Positions 26,321 through 36,267 are shown, counted from the stretch's first letter. The stretch: 64,000 bases of DNA from JBEKTW01 sp963727845 (GCA_963727845.1 CAVSHI010000003.1:1178001-1242000), one strand, 5' to 3'. The notes: generated from the letters alone by a model not told the origin. Translations and numbers: made by a program.

Positions 26321-26487
26321 TGTCATCCCATTCTGAGTCCTTCGCTAGCGCTCAGGATAAACCGCGCGAACGATCTCATCCCTGGTTTGTCAGATGCTTC
26401 ACGGAGCCTGCCCTGAGCGCCAGCGAAGGGTTCAGCATGACACCCAAGGTGTCAGATTCTTCACTCCACTTCGTTCCGTTCAGAATG
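26321..26487. repeat. Family A repeat, split by an IS
   Basis: Begins tgtcatcccattctgagtcc, contains agattcttcactccacttcg, and is cut at 'cagaatg' by the next element; it resumes at 27575 as acaatcccc. Comparison with 30540-30590 shows the uninterrupted form. Confidence 0.85.
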
Positions 26488-27567
26488 GGTATAATGCTCA
26501 AAAAGTGTTGCTCGGATGACTGTAATTTGTGTTCCTGTATTCGTTTACGGATACTAAGGTTAAAACGGTTCAATGATTGACCATTATTTATGAAAAAAAC
26601 ATTGTCCTCATTGCGGCTCAGTCCATGTTAAACGTAATGGAACACTGCGCCCACAGCGTCAACGATGGTTGTGTCATTCATGTCAACACTCCTTCGTCTG
26701 GCAAAACAAAACGAATAAACGCCTACGAAGCTTTGTGTGGTTCCAACGATGGCTGGTTGAAGGATACACGCTACGTCAACTTGCCAGACAAAGTGTACAC
26801 AGTGTATCAACCATCCGTCGTATTATCGAGTACTGGCTGCAACAACCGCCGCCGGGACCACATCCATCCTTGGGTCAATCTGTTTACGCAATTGTTGATG
26901 GGACATTCATCAATTGTCGCAAAGGGATCCTTGCCGTCATGAACGCGACCAATCATACAATGCTCCATGGTGCGTACAATGTCTCGGAACAACCACAAGA
27001 CTTGGGTGTACTGTTCCAGTGCCTTGCACAGCAGGGATTATCCCTAGAATATGCCACTATTGATGGCAATCCGGCGTTAAGCCAAGCATTACGTCGACAA
27101 TGGCCCACAATCGTTTTACAGCGCTGCCTGGTTCATATCCAGCGTCAAGGCTTAAGTTGGTGTCGACGAATGCCCAAGCGCACGGACGCAAAACATCTAC
27201 GCCAGATCTTCCTTGATGTAACAACGATCCATTCATCATTGGATCGAAAAAACTTTCTTAAGCGTGTAGATGCCTGGGAACATACCTACGGCGTCCATAT
27301 CGCCGTAACTCCTGAGCACGGATACGTCTTTAGCGATCTAAAACGAGCCCGCAGCATGTTACTGGCAGCTCTTCCAAACATGTTTCATTACCTGAACAAT
27401 CCACTCATCGCAAGTTCCACCAATGCCTTGGAAGGGTATTTCTCACGACTCAAACAACGCTATCGTCAGCATCGAGGTCTCGCACAGCGTCACCGTCCAG
27501 CATACTTTCAGTGGTATTTGTCATTATGCACACACTAAAAACAGCAACACAATTTGGACATTATACC
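26488..27567 (+). mobile_element. IS256/MULE-type insertion sequence, 1080 bp, TSD CAGAATG
   Basis: 25-bp terminal inverted repeats matching at 21 positions, starting ggtataatg at 26488 and ending cattatacc at 27567. The 7-bp duplication CAGAATG (26481-26487, 27568-27574) is part of the target repeat. The single transposase gene inside appears to be broken near its start. Confidence 0.85.
26573..27538 (+). pseudogene. IS256-superfamily (IS1249-like) transposase with in-frame TGA near the N-terminus
   Basis: The frame from ATG 26573 reads MIDHYL, TGA at 26591-26593, then KKHCPHCGSVHVKRNG and WLCHSCQHSF, a CxxC/CxxC zinc ribbon that belongs to the same protein. The catalytic part has Asp in YAIVDGTFI, Asp in YATIDGNPALSQ followed by QRCLVHIQRQ, and Glu in STNALEGYFSRLKQRYRQHR. 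Only the part after the stop has a possible TTG start (26669), which would remove half of the zinc ribbon. So the element is probably inactive unless the stop is read through. Confidence 0.7.
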
Positions 27568-27714
27568 CAGAATGACAATCCCCTTTTGTTTGTCATGTTT
27601 TGTGGTGGATCAATTGACATCATAGGATTTGGTGCTTAAGATCTATCTATGATTTCGGACATTGAAAAAAGTTTTGCGTAACGGCATTTATTATTATCTT
27701 ATGGCAAGGGTACT

Positions 27715-29409
27715 ATGAACAAATCCCAGTATGTCATCGGAGTGGACTTCGGAACCGATTCGGTTCGCGCACTGATTGTCGATGCCGCGAACGGCAAGGA
27801 GATTTCCAGCGCAGTATCGCATTTTTCGCGGTGGAAGGCCGGGCTGTATTGCGATCCGGCGTCCAATCAATTCCGCCAGCATCCGTTCGATCACATTGAG
27901 GGACTCGAGAACTCGGTGAGAGCGGCCATCAAGCAGGCGCCCGCCGGATCGGCGGAGAAAGTGCTGGGAATGTCCGTCGACACCACCGGGTCCACACCGT
28001 GTGCGGTCGACAGGAACGCCAGACCGCTGGCGCTTTCGCCAGAGTTCATCGAGAATCCCAATGCGATGTTCATCCTATGGAAAGATCATACCGCAGTTCG
28101 CGAAGCGGAGGACATCAATGTTCTTGCTCGAACCTGGGGCGGTATCGACTTCACGAAGTACGAAGGCGGAGTGTATTCGTCGGAGTGGTTCTGGGCCAAG
28201 CTGCTGCACGTCCTGCGTGTCGATAAGAAGGTGCGTTCTGCCGCATATTCCTGGATGGAAAACTGTGACTGGATTCCGGCGATGCTCACTGGAAACACCG
28301 ATCCCGTGAAACTAAAACGAAGCCGGTGTGCTGCGGGCCACAAGGCCATGTGGCACGCGTCGTTCGAAGGACTTCCTTCAGAGGAATTTCTTGTCCGGCT
28401 GGACCCTGCGCTCAAAGGACTTCGCTCCCGGCTCTATACACAGACATATACCAGCGACGCGTGTGCGGGAACATTGTCGCCGGAATGGGCTCAACGCCTC
28501 GGCCTGCCTTCGAATGTGAAGGTCGGCGTGGGCGCCTTCGACGCTCACATGGGCGCCGTAGGCGGTGAAATCTCTCCGTACATTCTGACGAAGATCATGG
28601 GTACCTCGACCTGCGATATGCTCCTCGCCCCGGCGGATGAGATGGGCGATAAAATCGTCAAAGGAATTTGCGGACAGGTGGACGGGTCCATCATACCGGG
28701 AATGATCGGCATGGAAGCAGGACAATCGGCGTTTGGAGACGTCTATGCTTGGTTTAAGGATGTTTTGATGTGGCCGGTAGAAAACATTCTCGGCCGGAAC
28801 GCAGCGTTGGACCATCAACTGAAATCAAAACTCCTCGGCGAGCTGTCGGAACGTATCATTCCATCGCTTTCGGACGCTGCCACAAAGATCCCGCTTGAAA
28901 AATCCGGGGAGCTTGCGCTGGACTGGCTCAACGGACGGCGAACACCCGACGCCAATCAACTGCTTAAAGGAGCGATTACACAATTGAATCTCGGTAGCGA
29001 CGCGCCGCGAATCTTTCGCGCGCTTGTCGAAGCGACTGCCTTCGGGGCAAGAAAGATCGTCGATTGCTTCCGCTCGCAGGGTGTCAGGATCGATGGAGTT
29101 ATCGCACTCGGCGGTGTCGCGAAAAAGTCTGCCTTTATCATGCAAACGGTTGCCGATGTTTTGAACATGCCGATCAAGGTGCCGCGCTCGGAGCAAACGT
29201 GCGCTCTCGGCGCCGCCATGTGCGCGGCAACGGTGGCCGGTATTTATCCGACGATTGAAGAGGCAAAAGGCGCAATGGGACAAGGCTTCGAAAAGGAATA
29301 TCGGCCTATTGCCGGTCATGTCCAATTTTATAACGACCTCTATGAACGCTATTCGCGTCTTGCCGGATTCATCGAACGTGAAACTTTAATATCAAAGGAT
29401 ATGCCGTGA
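27715..29409 (+). CDS. araB: Ribulokinase
   Basis: 564 residues, FGGY carbohydrate kinase family. It phosphorylates L-ribulose. Signatures: IGVDFGTDSVRALIVDA, the ribulokinase-typical MSVDTTGSTPCAVD and FILWKDHTAVREAE, GAFDAHMGAVGGEI, and IIALGG-like VIALGGVAKKSAFIMQ near the C-terminus. First gene of the arabinose locus; its TGA stop overlaps the araD GTG start. Confidence 0.94.
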   Translation: MNKSQYVIGVDFGTDSVRALIVDAANGKEISSAVSHFSRWKAGLYCDPASNQFRQHPFDHIEGLENSVRAAIKQAPAGSAEKVLGMSVDTTGSTPCAVDRNARPLALSPEFIENPNAMFILWKDHTAVREAEDINVLARTWGGIDFTKYEGGVYSSEWFWAKLLHVLRVDKKVRSAAYSWMENCDWIPAMLTGNTDPVKLKRSRCAAGHKAMWHASFEGLPSEEFLVRLDPALKGLRSRLYTQTYTSDACAGTLSPEWAQRLGLPSNVKVGVGAFDAHMGAVGGEISPYILTKIMGTSTCDMLLAPADEMGDKIVKGICGQVDGSIIPGMIGMEAGQSAFGDVYAWFKDVLMWPVENILGRNAALDHQLKSKLLGELSERIIPSLSDAATKIPLEKSGELALDWLNGRRTPDANQLLKGAITQLNLGSDAPRIFRALVEATAFGARKIVDCFRSQGVRIDGVIALGGVAKKSAFIMQTVADVLNMPIKVPRSEQTCALGAAMCAATVAGIYPTIEEAKGAMGQGFEKEYRPIAGHVQFYNDLYERYSRLAGFIERETLISKDMP

Positions 29410-30110
29410 ACCGAATCCATAACCTGAAAGAAATTGTCTGGGAGTGCAACAGGGAATTGTCGCGGCTGGGTCTTGCCGTCCATACGTTCGGCAATGCAAG
29501 CGCGATCGACCGTCGAGAAGGGCTTGTTGCAATCAAGCCGAGCGGCGTGGTCTATGAAGACCTGCGTGTGGAAGACATGGTTGTGGTCGATCTCGACAAT
29601 AGGATCGTTGATGGAAAGTTGCGCCCATCCTCCGACACGAAAACGCACACACTGTTGTACAGAGCATTTCCCGAAATTGGCGGTGTTGTCCACACACATT
29701 CAACGTACGCGGTTGCCTGGGCACAGGCGGTGCGGCCAATTCCCATTCTTGGCACGACGCACGCAGACTATCTCGCGGCGGATATCCCTTGTACCGCAAT
29801 CATGAGCGACAAAATGATCAGTGGCGACTATGAAGAGGAAACGGGCAAACAAATTGCAAGAGTTTTTAAAAACCGCCGGTATAAAGATATTCCGATGGTC
29901 ATCATAGCATGCCACGGGCCGTTTGCGTGGGGCGAAACGCCGGAGAAGGCGGTCGAGCACAGCCTGATGCTGGAAGAAATTGCGAAGATGGCATTTCTTA
30001 CATTGCAGATACGACCGGATACTCCGCGGTTGAAGCCAGCGCTGATCGACAAGCATTTTCAGCGCAAACACGGGAAAGGAGCCTACTATGGACAAGGGAA
30101 TAGATCTTAA
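29406..30110 (+). CDS. araD: L-ribulose-5-phosphate 4-epimerase
   Basis: 234 residues, class II aldolase fold. It converts L-ribulose 5-phosphate to D-xylulose 5-phosphate. Visible signatures: FGNASAIDR, IKPSGVVYEDL, PSSDTKTHTLLYRAFPEIGG, the zinc histidines in VVHTHSTYAVAWAQA and ACHGPFAWG. GTG start within a 4-bp overlap with araB. Followed by repeats and a GIY-YIG insertion. Confidence 0.95.
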   Translation: MNRIHNLKEIVWECNRELSRLGLAVHTFGNASAIDRREGLVAIKPSGVVYEDLRVEDMVVVDLDNRIVDGKLRPSSDTKTHTLLYRAFPEIGGVVHTHSTYAVAWAQAVRPIPILGTTHADYLAADIPCTAIMSDKMISGDYEEETGKQIARVFKNRRYKDIPMVIIACHGPFAWGETPEKAVEHSLMLEEIAKMAFLTLQIRPDTPRLKPALIDKHFQRKHGKGAYYGQGNRS

Positions 30111-30119
30111 ACTATGCGG

Positions 30120-30170
30120 TCATCCTGAGTCCGTCCAAATCTTTTCCGGGACGGACGAAGGATCTGACAA
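30120..30170. repeat. Family A-like repeat before GIY-YIG gene 2
   Basis: gtcatcctgagtccgtcc, then a dyad gtccgtcc/ggacggac, then gaaggatctgaca; it ends 12 bp before the proposed GTG start of the GIY-YIG gene. Confidence 0.7.
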
Positions 30171-30181
30171 TGGGAGGAACA

Positions 30182-30472
30182 GTGAGGCAGTATTACGTGT
30201 ACATCATGACTAACAGAAAGAACGGAGTACTCGGCGTTGGTGTGACAGATAACCTTGAGCGACGAGTCTACGAACACAAGCACAAAATGATTCGAGGATT
30301 TACGAGCAAGTATAATTGTACACGATTAGTCTATTACGATTCAAGTCCTGACGTGAGGGCCGCCATTGCAACCGAGAAACAGATCAAGGGTTGGTTGAGG
30401 AAAAAGAAAATGGCGCTGATTGAATCCATGAATCCAGAATGGAAAGATTTGAGTGAAGGATGGTATGAATAG
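30182..30472 (+). CDS. Single-domain GIY-YIG nuclease-like protein (second copy)
   Basis: About 96 residues from GTG 30182, chosen because tgggaggaac forms a good ribosome-binding site in front of it; ATG 30170 overlaps the repeat. The motif runs RQYYVYIMTNRKNGVLGVGV, with Arg in LERRVYEHK and Glu in AIATEKQIKGWLRKKK. It differs clearly from the 15.9-kb copy (YYVYIM/GVGVT versus WVYIVE/GCTTS), so this is not a recent duplication, but the setting is the same: between repeats inside a metabolic gene cluster. Confidence 0.85.
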   Translation: MRQYYVYIMTNRKNGVLGVGVTDNLERRVYEHKHKMIRGFTSKYNCTRLVYYDSSPDVRAAIATEKQIKGWLRKKKMALIESMNPEWKDLSEGWYE

Positions 30473-30476
30473 GATT

Positions 30477-30586
30477 GTCATGCAGAATCCGTCGCTAGCG
30501 CTTAGGATAAATTCCACGCAGCATCTGTCATTACCGAGATGAGATTCTTCACTCCACTTCGTTCCGTTCAGAATGACAATCAATTT
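30477..30586. repeat. Family A repeat after GIY-YIG gene 2
   Basis: tgtcatgcagaatccgtcgc to cgttcagaatgaca, including the core cttcactccacttcgttcc. Starts 5 bp after the GIY-YIG stop. Confidence 0.85.
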
Positions 30587-30704
30587 TTGTTTGTCATGTT
30601 CCCGAGGGACCCAATCACATTTTAGTATTTCAGATTTTGTCAAGAGAATATTAAGGCATCGGTTTTAACTAGCATTCAAACTCAATTCAACAGAAAGGTC
30701 TTCC

Positions 30705-31859
30705 ATGAGCATCATTCGATTCACCTTCTTGCTTCTCCTCGCCTGCTGCGTCGCGGCAAGCCTGGCGTTATCCCAGGAGACATCGTTCAACGGACTGAAC
30801 ATGCATCTCGGCAACCTCTGGCAGCTCTCCAAAGCGAAAACACGCTCAATGAGTCCGGAAAACGTCACGGGAGAAAAAGGGAAAGGCGGCATGGCAACCC
30901 AGGGCACGGGAAGAAAAGCCGCGCGCGACCTCGGACAGGGATGGAAAATCTCACCGTGCGTGAGGATCGCTCCCAACCAGCCGTACACGCTGGCCGACGT
31001 CAAAGGACCGGGAGCCGTTCAGCAAATCTGGATGACACCGACGGGAAATTGGCGATTTTCGATTATCAGAATGTACTGGGACGGTGAAGAAACCCCATCC
31101 GTCGAATGCCCTGTCGGTGATTTCTTTGCCTGCGGCTGGGGTTCATACGCCCAGGTTTCTTCCGTGCCCGTGTGTGTCAATCCGGGAAGCGCGCTGAATT
31201 GTTACTGGGAAATGCCGTTCCGCAAATCATGCAGGATCACATTTGAAAATATCGATACCGATACAATGACGCTGTACTACCAGGTCAACTATACTTTAAC
31301 GAACATACCCGACGATGCCGCGTACTTCCATGCGCAGTTCCGGCGGGTCAATCCGCTCACGTACAAAGACGTTTACACTATTCTTGACGGTGTAAAGGGG
31401 TGGGGCCAGTACGTTGGGACCTACCTTGCCTGGGGTGTGCATAACAACGGATGGTGGGGCGAGGGAGAAGTCAAATTTTACATCGACGGCGACAAAGACT
31501 TTCCGACAATTTGTGGAACCGGTACCGAGGATTACTTCTGCGGCTCGTATGATTTCGAAAATCCAACGACACACCAGTACCAGGAATTCACAACCCCCTA
31601 TAGCGGTCTGGCACAGGTGATCCGGCCGGATGGTATGTACAATTCGCAGCAGCGCTTTGGTTTGTACCGCTGGCACATTATGGATCCGGTTCGTTTCGAG
31701 AAAGACTTGAAAGTAACCATTCAAGGAATTGGATGGCGGTCGGGCGGTCGGTACCTGCCGCTCCAGGACGATATCGCGTCGGTTGCATTCTGGTATCAGA
31801 CGGAACCGCACGCGCCGTTTCCGAAATTGCCGGATAAGGATTATCTGGAAATCCAGTGA
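30705..31859 (+). CDS. GH172 (DUF2961) family secreted protein
   Basis: 384 residues with a signal peptide (about 1-24, SIIRFTFLLLLACCVAAS). DUF2961 features: SPENVTGEKGKGGMA, GPGAVQQIWMTPTGN, VECPVGDFFACGWG and GTGTEDYFCGSYDF, whose acidic residues fit the catalytic pair of GH172. Characterised members release D-arabinofuranose or D-fructofuranose; given the L-arabinose genes around it, the substrate here is uncertain. Probably periplasmic or outside the cell. Confidence 0.85.
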   Translation: MSIIRFTFLLLLACCVAASLALSQETSFNGLNMHLGNLWQLSKAKTRSMSPENVTGEKGKGGMATQGTGRKAARDLGQGWKISPCVRIAPNQPYTLADVKGPGAVQQIWMTPTGNWRFSIIRMYWDGEETPSVECPVGDFFACGWGSYAQVSSVPVCVNPGSALNCYWEMPFRKSCRITFENIDTDTMTLYYQVNYTLTNIPDDAAYFHAQFRRVNPLTYKDVYTILDGVKGWGQYVGTYLAWGVHNNGWWGEGEVKFYIDGDKDFPTICGTGTEDYFCGSYDFENPTTHQYQEFTTPYSGLAQVIRPDGMYNSQQRFGLYRWHIMDPVRFEKDLKVTIQGIGWRSGGRYLPLQDDIASVAFWYQTEPHAPFPKLPDKDYLEIQ

Positions 31860-31930
31860 ACGGGGAATATCTTCGACCGTGGTCCTGTCCCCGGGTATCT
31901 TGAATAAATCGTTGGAGCCGTGCCGCTCTT

Positions 31931-31997
31931 AACCCTCTCCCTGTCACTTCGTGACATCCCTCTCCCACAGGTGGGAGAGGGAGCGAGGGAGAGGGTT
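31931..31997. repeat. Dispersed palindromic repeat, family B copy 3
   Basis: aaccctctccctgtcacttc ... gaggga gagggtt, with inner stem ccctctcccac/gtgggagaggg and an extra dyad tgtcac-ttc-gtgaca. Same nested plan as copies 1 and 2. Confidence 0.8.
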
Positions 31998-32044
31998 AAT
32001 GAGCCCGGATAAACTTGGCAACAGATTAAACAAGGAGAACAAAG

Positions 32045-33523
32045 ATGAATAACGTACCGTCAGTCACTATGGGTTTTATAGCCGTAAGCAGGGACTGCTT
32101 CCCGATCGAGCTTTCGAGGAAACGACGAAAGAAGGTTGTGGAAGAATGCACAGCGAAGAAGATTTCCGTCGTCGAGCTCGAAACCATTGTGGAGAATGAA
32201 AATGACATTGCCAATGCACTCAAAGAACTCCGCGAGAAAAACGTGAACGCGCTGACCATCTATCTCGGAAACTTCGGACCGGAAGGGCCGTTGACGCTGC
32301 TTGCACAAAAATTCGACGGACCGGTCATGATCGTCGCTGCGGCCGAAGAAACCGGGAAGGATTTGTACGACGGAAGAGGCGATGCGTATTGCGGCATGCT
32401 GAGCGCTTCGTATAATCTGGGTCTGCGAAACCTAAGAGCGTACGTTCCCTCGTATCCCGTCGGAGCGCCGGAAGAGATCGCGGAGATGGTCAAGGATTTT
32501 ATTCCCATCGCAAGAGCCGTGCTGGGATTGAAGTGGCTGAAGATCTTCTCCTTCGGTCCACGACCGTACGACTTTCTCACCTGCCACGCGCCCATCAAAC
32601 CGATCTTTGACATCGGTGTAGAAATCATGGAGAACAGCGAGCTGGATATGTACGATAATTATCTGTCGGCGCAGGGTGATCCACGCATCCCATCGGTCGC
32701 CGCCGACATGGCGAAAGAACTGGGGAAAGGAAATACGTACCCCGAGCTGTTGGAAAAACTGGCGCAGTTTGAGATCTCGCTTCTGGATTTCATGGAAAAG
32801 AATCTCGGTGCGTCGAAGTACGGCGTGTTCGCCAACAAGTGCTGGCCGTCGTTCGAGAAATTCTTCGGTTTCGTCCCGTGCTTTATCAACTCACGACTTG
32901 CCACGCGGGGCATACCGATTTCCTGTGAGTCCGACATCTACGGCGCGCTCAGCGAGTACATTGCAACCTGCGTCACCGAGTTACCGGCGGCAATACTCGA
33001 CATCAACAACACCGTCCCGCGTGATATGTATGAAGAGTCCGGGAAGCAAGTCGGTGATTACAAGAACAATGACCTCTTTATGGGATTTCATTGCGGAAAC
33101 ACCTCCTCTGCGTGCATGGCCACTTCCATGATGAAGTATCAGCTCATCATGCACCGGCTCATGGAACCGGGGAAGGATCCCAACATCACGCGCGGAACGC
33201 TCGAGGGCAGAATTCGCGCCGGCGACATCACGATCTTCAGGCTTCAGGGCACACCCGAGGCCGGGCTGAATGGATACGTTGCAGAAGGTGAAATTTTGAA
33301 TATTGAGCCCAAATCATTCGGCTGCATCGCCGTGTTCGCTGTCCGGGAGATGGGAAGATTTTACCGGCACGTTCTCATTGAAAAACGCTTCCCGCATCAT
33401 ACCGCCGTGGCATTTTCACACCAGGGGAAAGCCATTTGGGAAACGCTGCGCCTCATCGGAATAAATGATCTCTCATTCAATCTGCCGAAAGGGACTTTTT
33501 ATCCGAGTGAGCACCCGTATTGA
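32045..33523 (+). CDS. L-fucose/L-arabinose isomerase family protein, probable L-arabinose isomerase
   Basis: 492 residues, cytoplasmic. It has the FucI/AraA-type fold: an N-terminal nucleotide-like domain (LTIYLGNFGPEGPLTLLAQK, VMIVAAAEETG), central GPRPYDFLTCH, then CWPSFEKFFGFVPCFINSRL, CESDIYGALSEYI with the metal-ligand Glu, and AILDINNT with the ligand Asp. No canonical AraA occurs beside araB and araD, so this protein probably converts L-arabinose to L-ribulose; fucose or another aldose remains possible. A strong AAGGAG precedes the ATG. Confidence 0.75.
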   Translation: MNNVPSVTMGFIAVSRDCFPIELSRKRRKKVVEECTAKKISVVELETIVENENDIANALKELREKNVNALTIYLGNFGPEGPLTLLAQKFDGPVMIVAAAEETGKDLYDGRGDAYCGMLSASYNLGLRNLRAYVPSYPVGAPEEIAEMVKDFIPIARAVLGLKWLKIFSFGPRPYDFLTCHAPIKPIFDIGVEIMENSELDMYDNYLSAQGDPRIPSVAADMAKELGKGNTYPELLEKLAQFEISLLDFMEKNLGASKYGVFANKCWPSFEKFFGFVPCFINSRLATRGIPISCESDIYGALSEYIATCVTELPAAILDINNTVPRDMYEESGKQVGDYKNNDLFMGFHCGNTSSACMATSMMKYQLIMHRLMEPGKDPNITRGTLEGRIRAGDITIFRLQGTPEAGLNGYVAEGEILNIEPKSFGCIAVFAVREMGRFYRHVLIEKRFPHHTAVAFSHQGKAIWETLRLIGINDLSFNLPKGTFYPSEHPY

Positions 33524-33612
33524 GAGGAGATTGCGAATCGCGAATGTGCAATTTCGAATTTAAATGCTCTAGCTGCTATGATAATCCGGGGTAAACACAG
33601 CAAACAAGTGGA

Positions 33613-33722
33613 TGTCATTCTGAACGGAACGAAGTGGAGTGAAGAATCCTCTTTTCTTATTAGGTTGGAGATCCTTCGTCCGCCTACGTCCCTTGGGGAC
33701 TTCGGCGGACTCAGGATGACAG
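33613..33722. repeat. Family A repeat, inverted copy
   Basis: tgtcattctgaacggaacga and aagtggagtgaagaatcc are the reverse complement of the usual core; the far end reads cggactcaggatgaca. It lies between the isomerase and the DUF1680 gene, ending 46 bp before its start. Confidence 0.85.
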
Positions 33723-33768
33723 ATCGATTTGGAGTTTATGACAGAGCGGTTGACTCTGGAGATCTGAA

Positions 33769-36137
33769 ATGAATAAAACACCATTGTTACTTATACTGGG
33801 GTTACTTATAATCCCATTGAGCTTTGTTTTCTCGCAGGGCAATCAGCGCTCCGACAACTCTCCGGCGAAACAGAAGGTCGACGAAGTAATCGATCTGGAT
33901 GCGCAGGAGTTTCCTTTACGTCAGGTACGCATCCTCTCCGGTCCGTTCAAGGATGCGATGGAACAAGATCACGAGTATCTTCTCCGGCTGGACAACGACC
34001 GGTTGTTGCACAATTTCCGCACGAATGCCGGGCTGCCCTCGAAAGCAACACCGCTCGGCGGCTGGGAAGCTCCTGACTGCGAATTGAGGGGGCACTTCGT
34101 GGGGCATTACCTGTCGGCTTGCGCGCTGATGTACGCCGCAACGGGCGATGAGCGTCTCAAGTTGAAGGCGGACAATCTCGTGGCTGAACTGGCGAAGTGC
34201 CAGGCGCCGAGCGGCTACCTCAGCGCCTATCCGGAAGAGTTCATCGACCGCGTCGAGGCCGGGAAAAGAGTCTGGGCTCCGTGGTATACGCTGCACAAAA
34301 TTCTGGCCGGCCTGATCGATATGTACACGCTGTGCGACAACGGGCAGGCACTCGACATCGCGAAGAAAATGGCCGTGTGGGCAAAGTCCCGCACTGACAG
34401 TCTCAACGACGAGCAGATGCAATCCATGCTGAAAGTCGAATTCGGCGGCATGGGCGAGGCGCTCTGCAATCTCTATGCGCTCACGGGAGATTCGACAGAT
34501 CTCGAGCTATCGTGGCGCTTTGAGAAAGATTCATTTCTTGACCCGCTGATAGATCGCCGCGATGAATTGAAAGGACTTCATGCGAACACTCATATTCCGC
34601 AGGCAATTGCTGCGGCACGTGAGTATGAGATGACGGGCGATCCCTCCTACTACGACGCGGTCTCGTTCTTCTGGAATCAAATCGTCCAGGCCCGGTCGTA
34701 CGTTACCGGCGGAACCAGCAACTACGAGCCTCTGGCTGGATGATCCATACTACCTTGCCGACCAACTGGGCGCCGAAAGCCATGAGAACTGCTGCACCTA
34801 CAATATGTTGAAACTGACCCAGCATATTTTTTCCTGGTCTGCCGATCCGCGGGCAATGGATTATTATGAGCGCGCGCTCTTCAATGGGATTCTTCCGACG
34901 CAGAAGCCCGGCGACGGCGGCGCCATCATGTACTACGTTCCGATGAGGTCCGGGCTGTTCAAGATATTCGGAATCCCCGACTCTTCTTATTACTGTTGCA
35001 ACGGGACCGGTATTGAATCGTTTGGGAAATTTGGCACCAGCATTTACTCCCACGATACCGGAGGAGTTTTCGTCAACCTCTTTATCGCCTCAGAACTGAA
35101 TTGGGAGGAGAAGGGAATACGGCTTCGCCAGGAAACGAATTTCCCGGAGCAGGATAGAACGTCGATCATTGTGAAACTCTCGAAACCCGTGGAGTTCTCA
35201 CTCCGGCTGCGAATTCCCTATTGGGTCACCGGCGGTGTGGACGTTCAAACTCAACGGCAAGTCTCTCGTGGCATCAAGTCCTTCGAGCTACCTTACCATA
35301 GAACGGATCTGGCGCGACGGAGACCGGATTGACGCACACATGCCGATGGATTTCCATCTCTGGTACATGCCCGATGCGCCGACGATGGCTGCCGTTATGT
35401 ACGGTCCGCTCGTGCTGGCCGGCGAGATGGGTACGGACGGCATGACAAAGGAAATGCAATCCGGTTACCTTTTGCCGGATGTCGACCGCGCCGTTTTCCA
35501 AAGCGCTGCGATGGCCACGCCTGAGCTTGTCACATCGCAAGCCGATCCCAATGTCTGGATTAAACCGGTACAGGATAAGCCCCTCACGTTTCGAACGGTG
35601 AATGTTGGCCGGCCCGTGGACCTGACGCTCACGCCGTTCTACAAGCTGTTTGGTCAGAGGTACGCAATTTACTGGAATATACATACCGAAGTCGAGTGGG
35701 CTGATCGGCAGAAAGTAAAAGCTTCCCAACCGGCCGGGACGGTGGATATTGTGAAAATTGGCGACCGGCTTTCGCAGCGCGACCACAATTTCCAGGCGTT
35801 CAAATTTCAACTCGGCGACAGCTTGGGACGCGCCTGGGTTAAATCGCCGCAATGGTTCCGGTATGATTTCGAGATCGATCCAACTCTCCCGCTCGCGTTG
35901 CGGTGCACCTACCGGGGTGACGAGAAGGACTGTGCCTTCGACATTCTCATCGACGGTCAGCAACTGGCCGGCCAGACTTTGAACGGCGAGAAGGGAAATC
36001 AACTCTTTGACGTGGAGTATCCCATTCCCCCGGAACTGATTCTCGGCAAACACCGCGTGGCGGTGATGTTCCGTGCAAAGGACAAGAAGCCTACGGGTGA
36101 ATTGTACGGATGTGCCGTTGTCACGTCGAAGAAATGA
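33769..36137 (+). pseudogene. DUF1680 (GH127/GH146) beta-L-arabinofuranosidase with two frameshifts
   Basis: Three adjoining reading frames make one DUF1680 protein of about 788 residues. Frame 1 (33769 to about 34726) has a signal peptide, FKDAMEQDHEYLLRLD, GGWEAPDCELRGHFVGHYLS and YVTGGTSNYE. Frame 2 (about 34730-35238) has WLDDPYYLADQLG and HENCCTYNMLKL with the CC pair that binds zinc and acts in catalysis. Frame 3 (about 35240-36137) has TFKLNGKSLV to the end. Each shift is explained by one surplus base (a C near 34729, a G near 35239). Either two recent mutations or two sequencing errors; all catalytic residues are otherwise kept. It would release L-arabinofuranose outside the cytoplasm. 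Confidence 0.8.
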
Positions 36138-36267
36138 ATAAAAGGGGGTAGGCGATAGGTGATAGGTGATGGGTGGTAGGGTTAGAGGTTTGGGTTTCGA
36201 GTTTCAGGTGGTAGTATTTCAGACATCTGAATTATTGGCTGCGTCCGACACAAAGGCAAAAGCCAAA

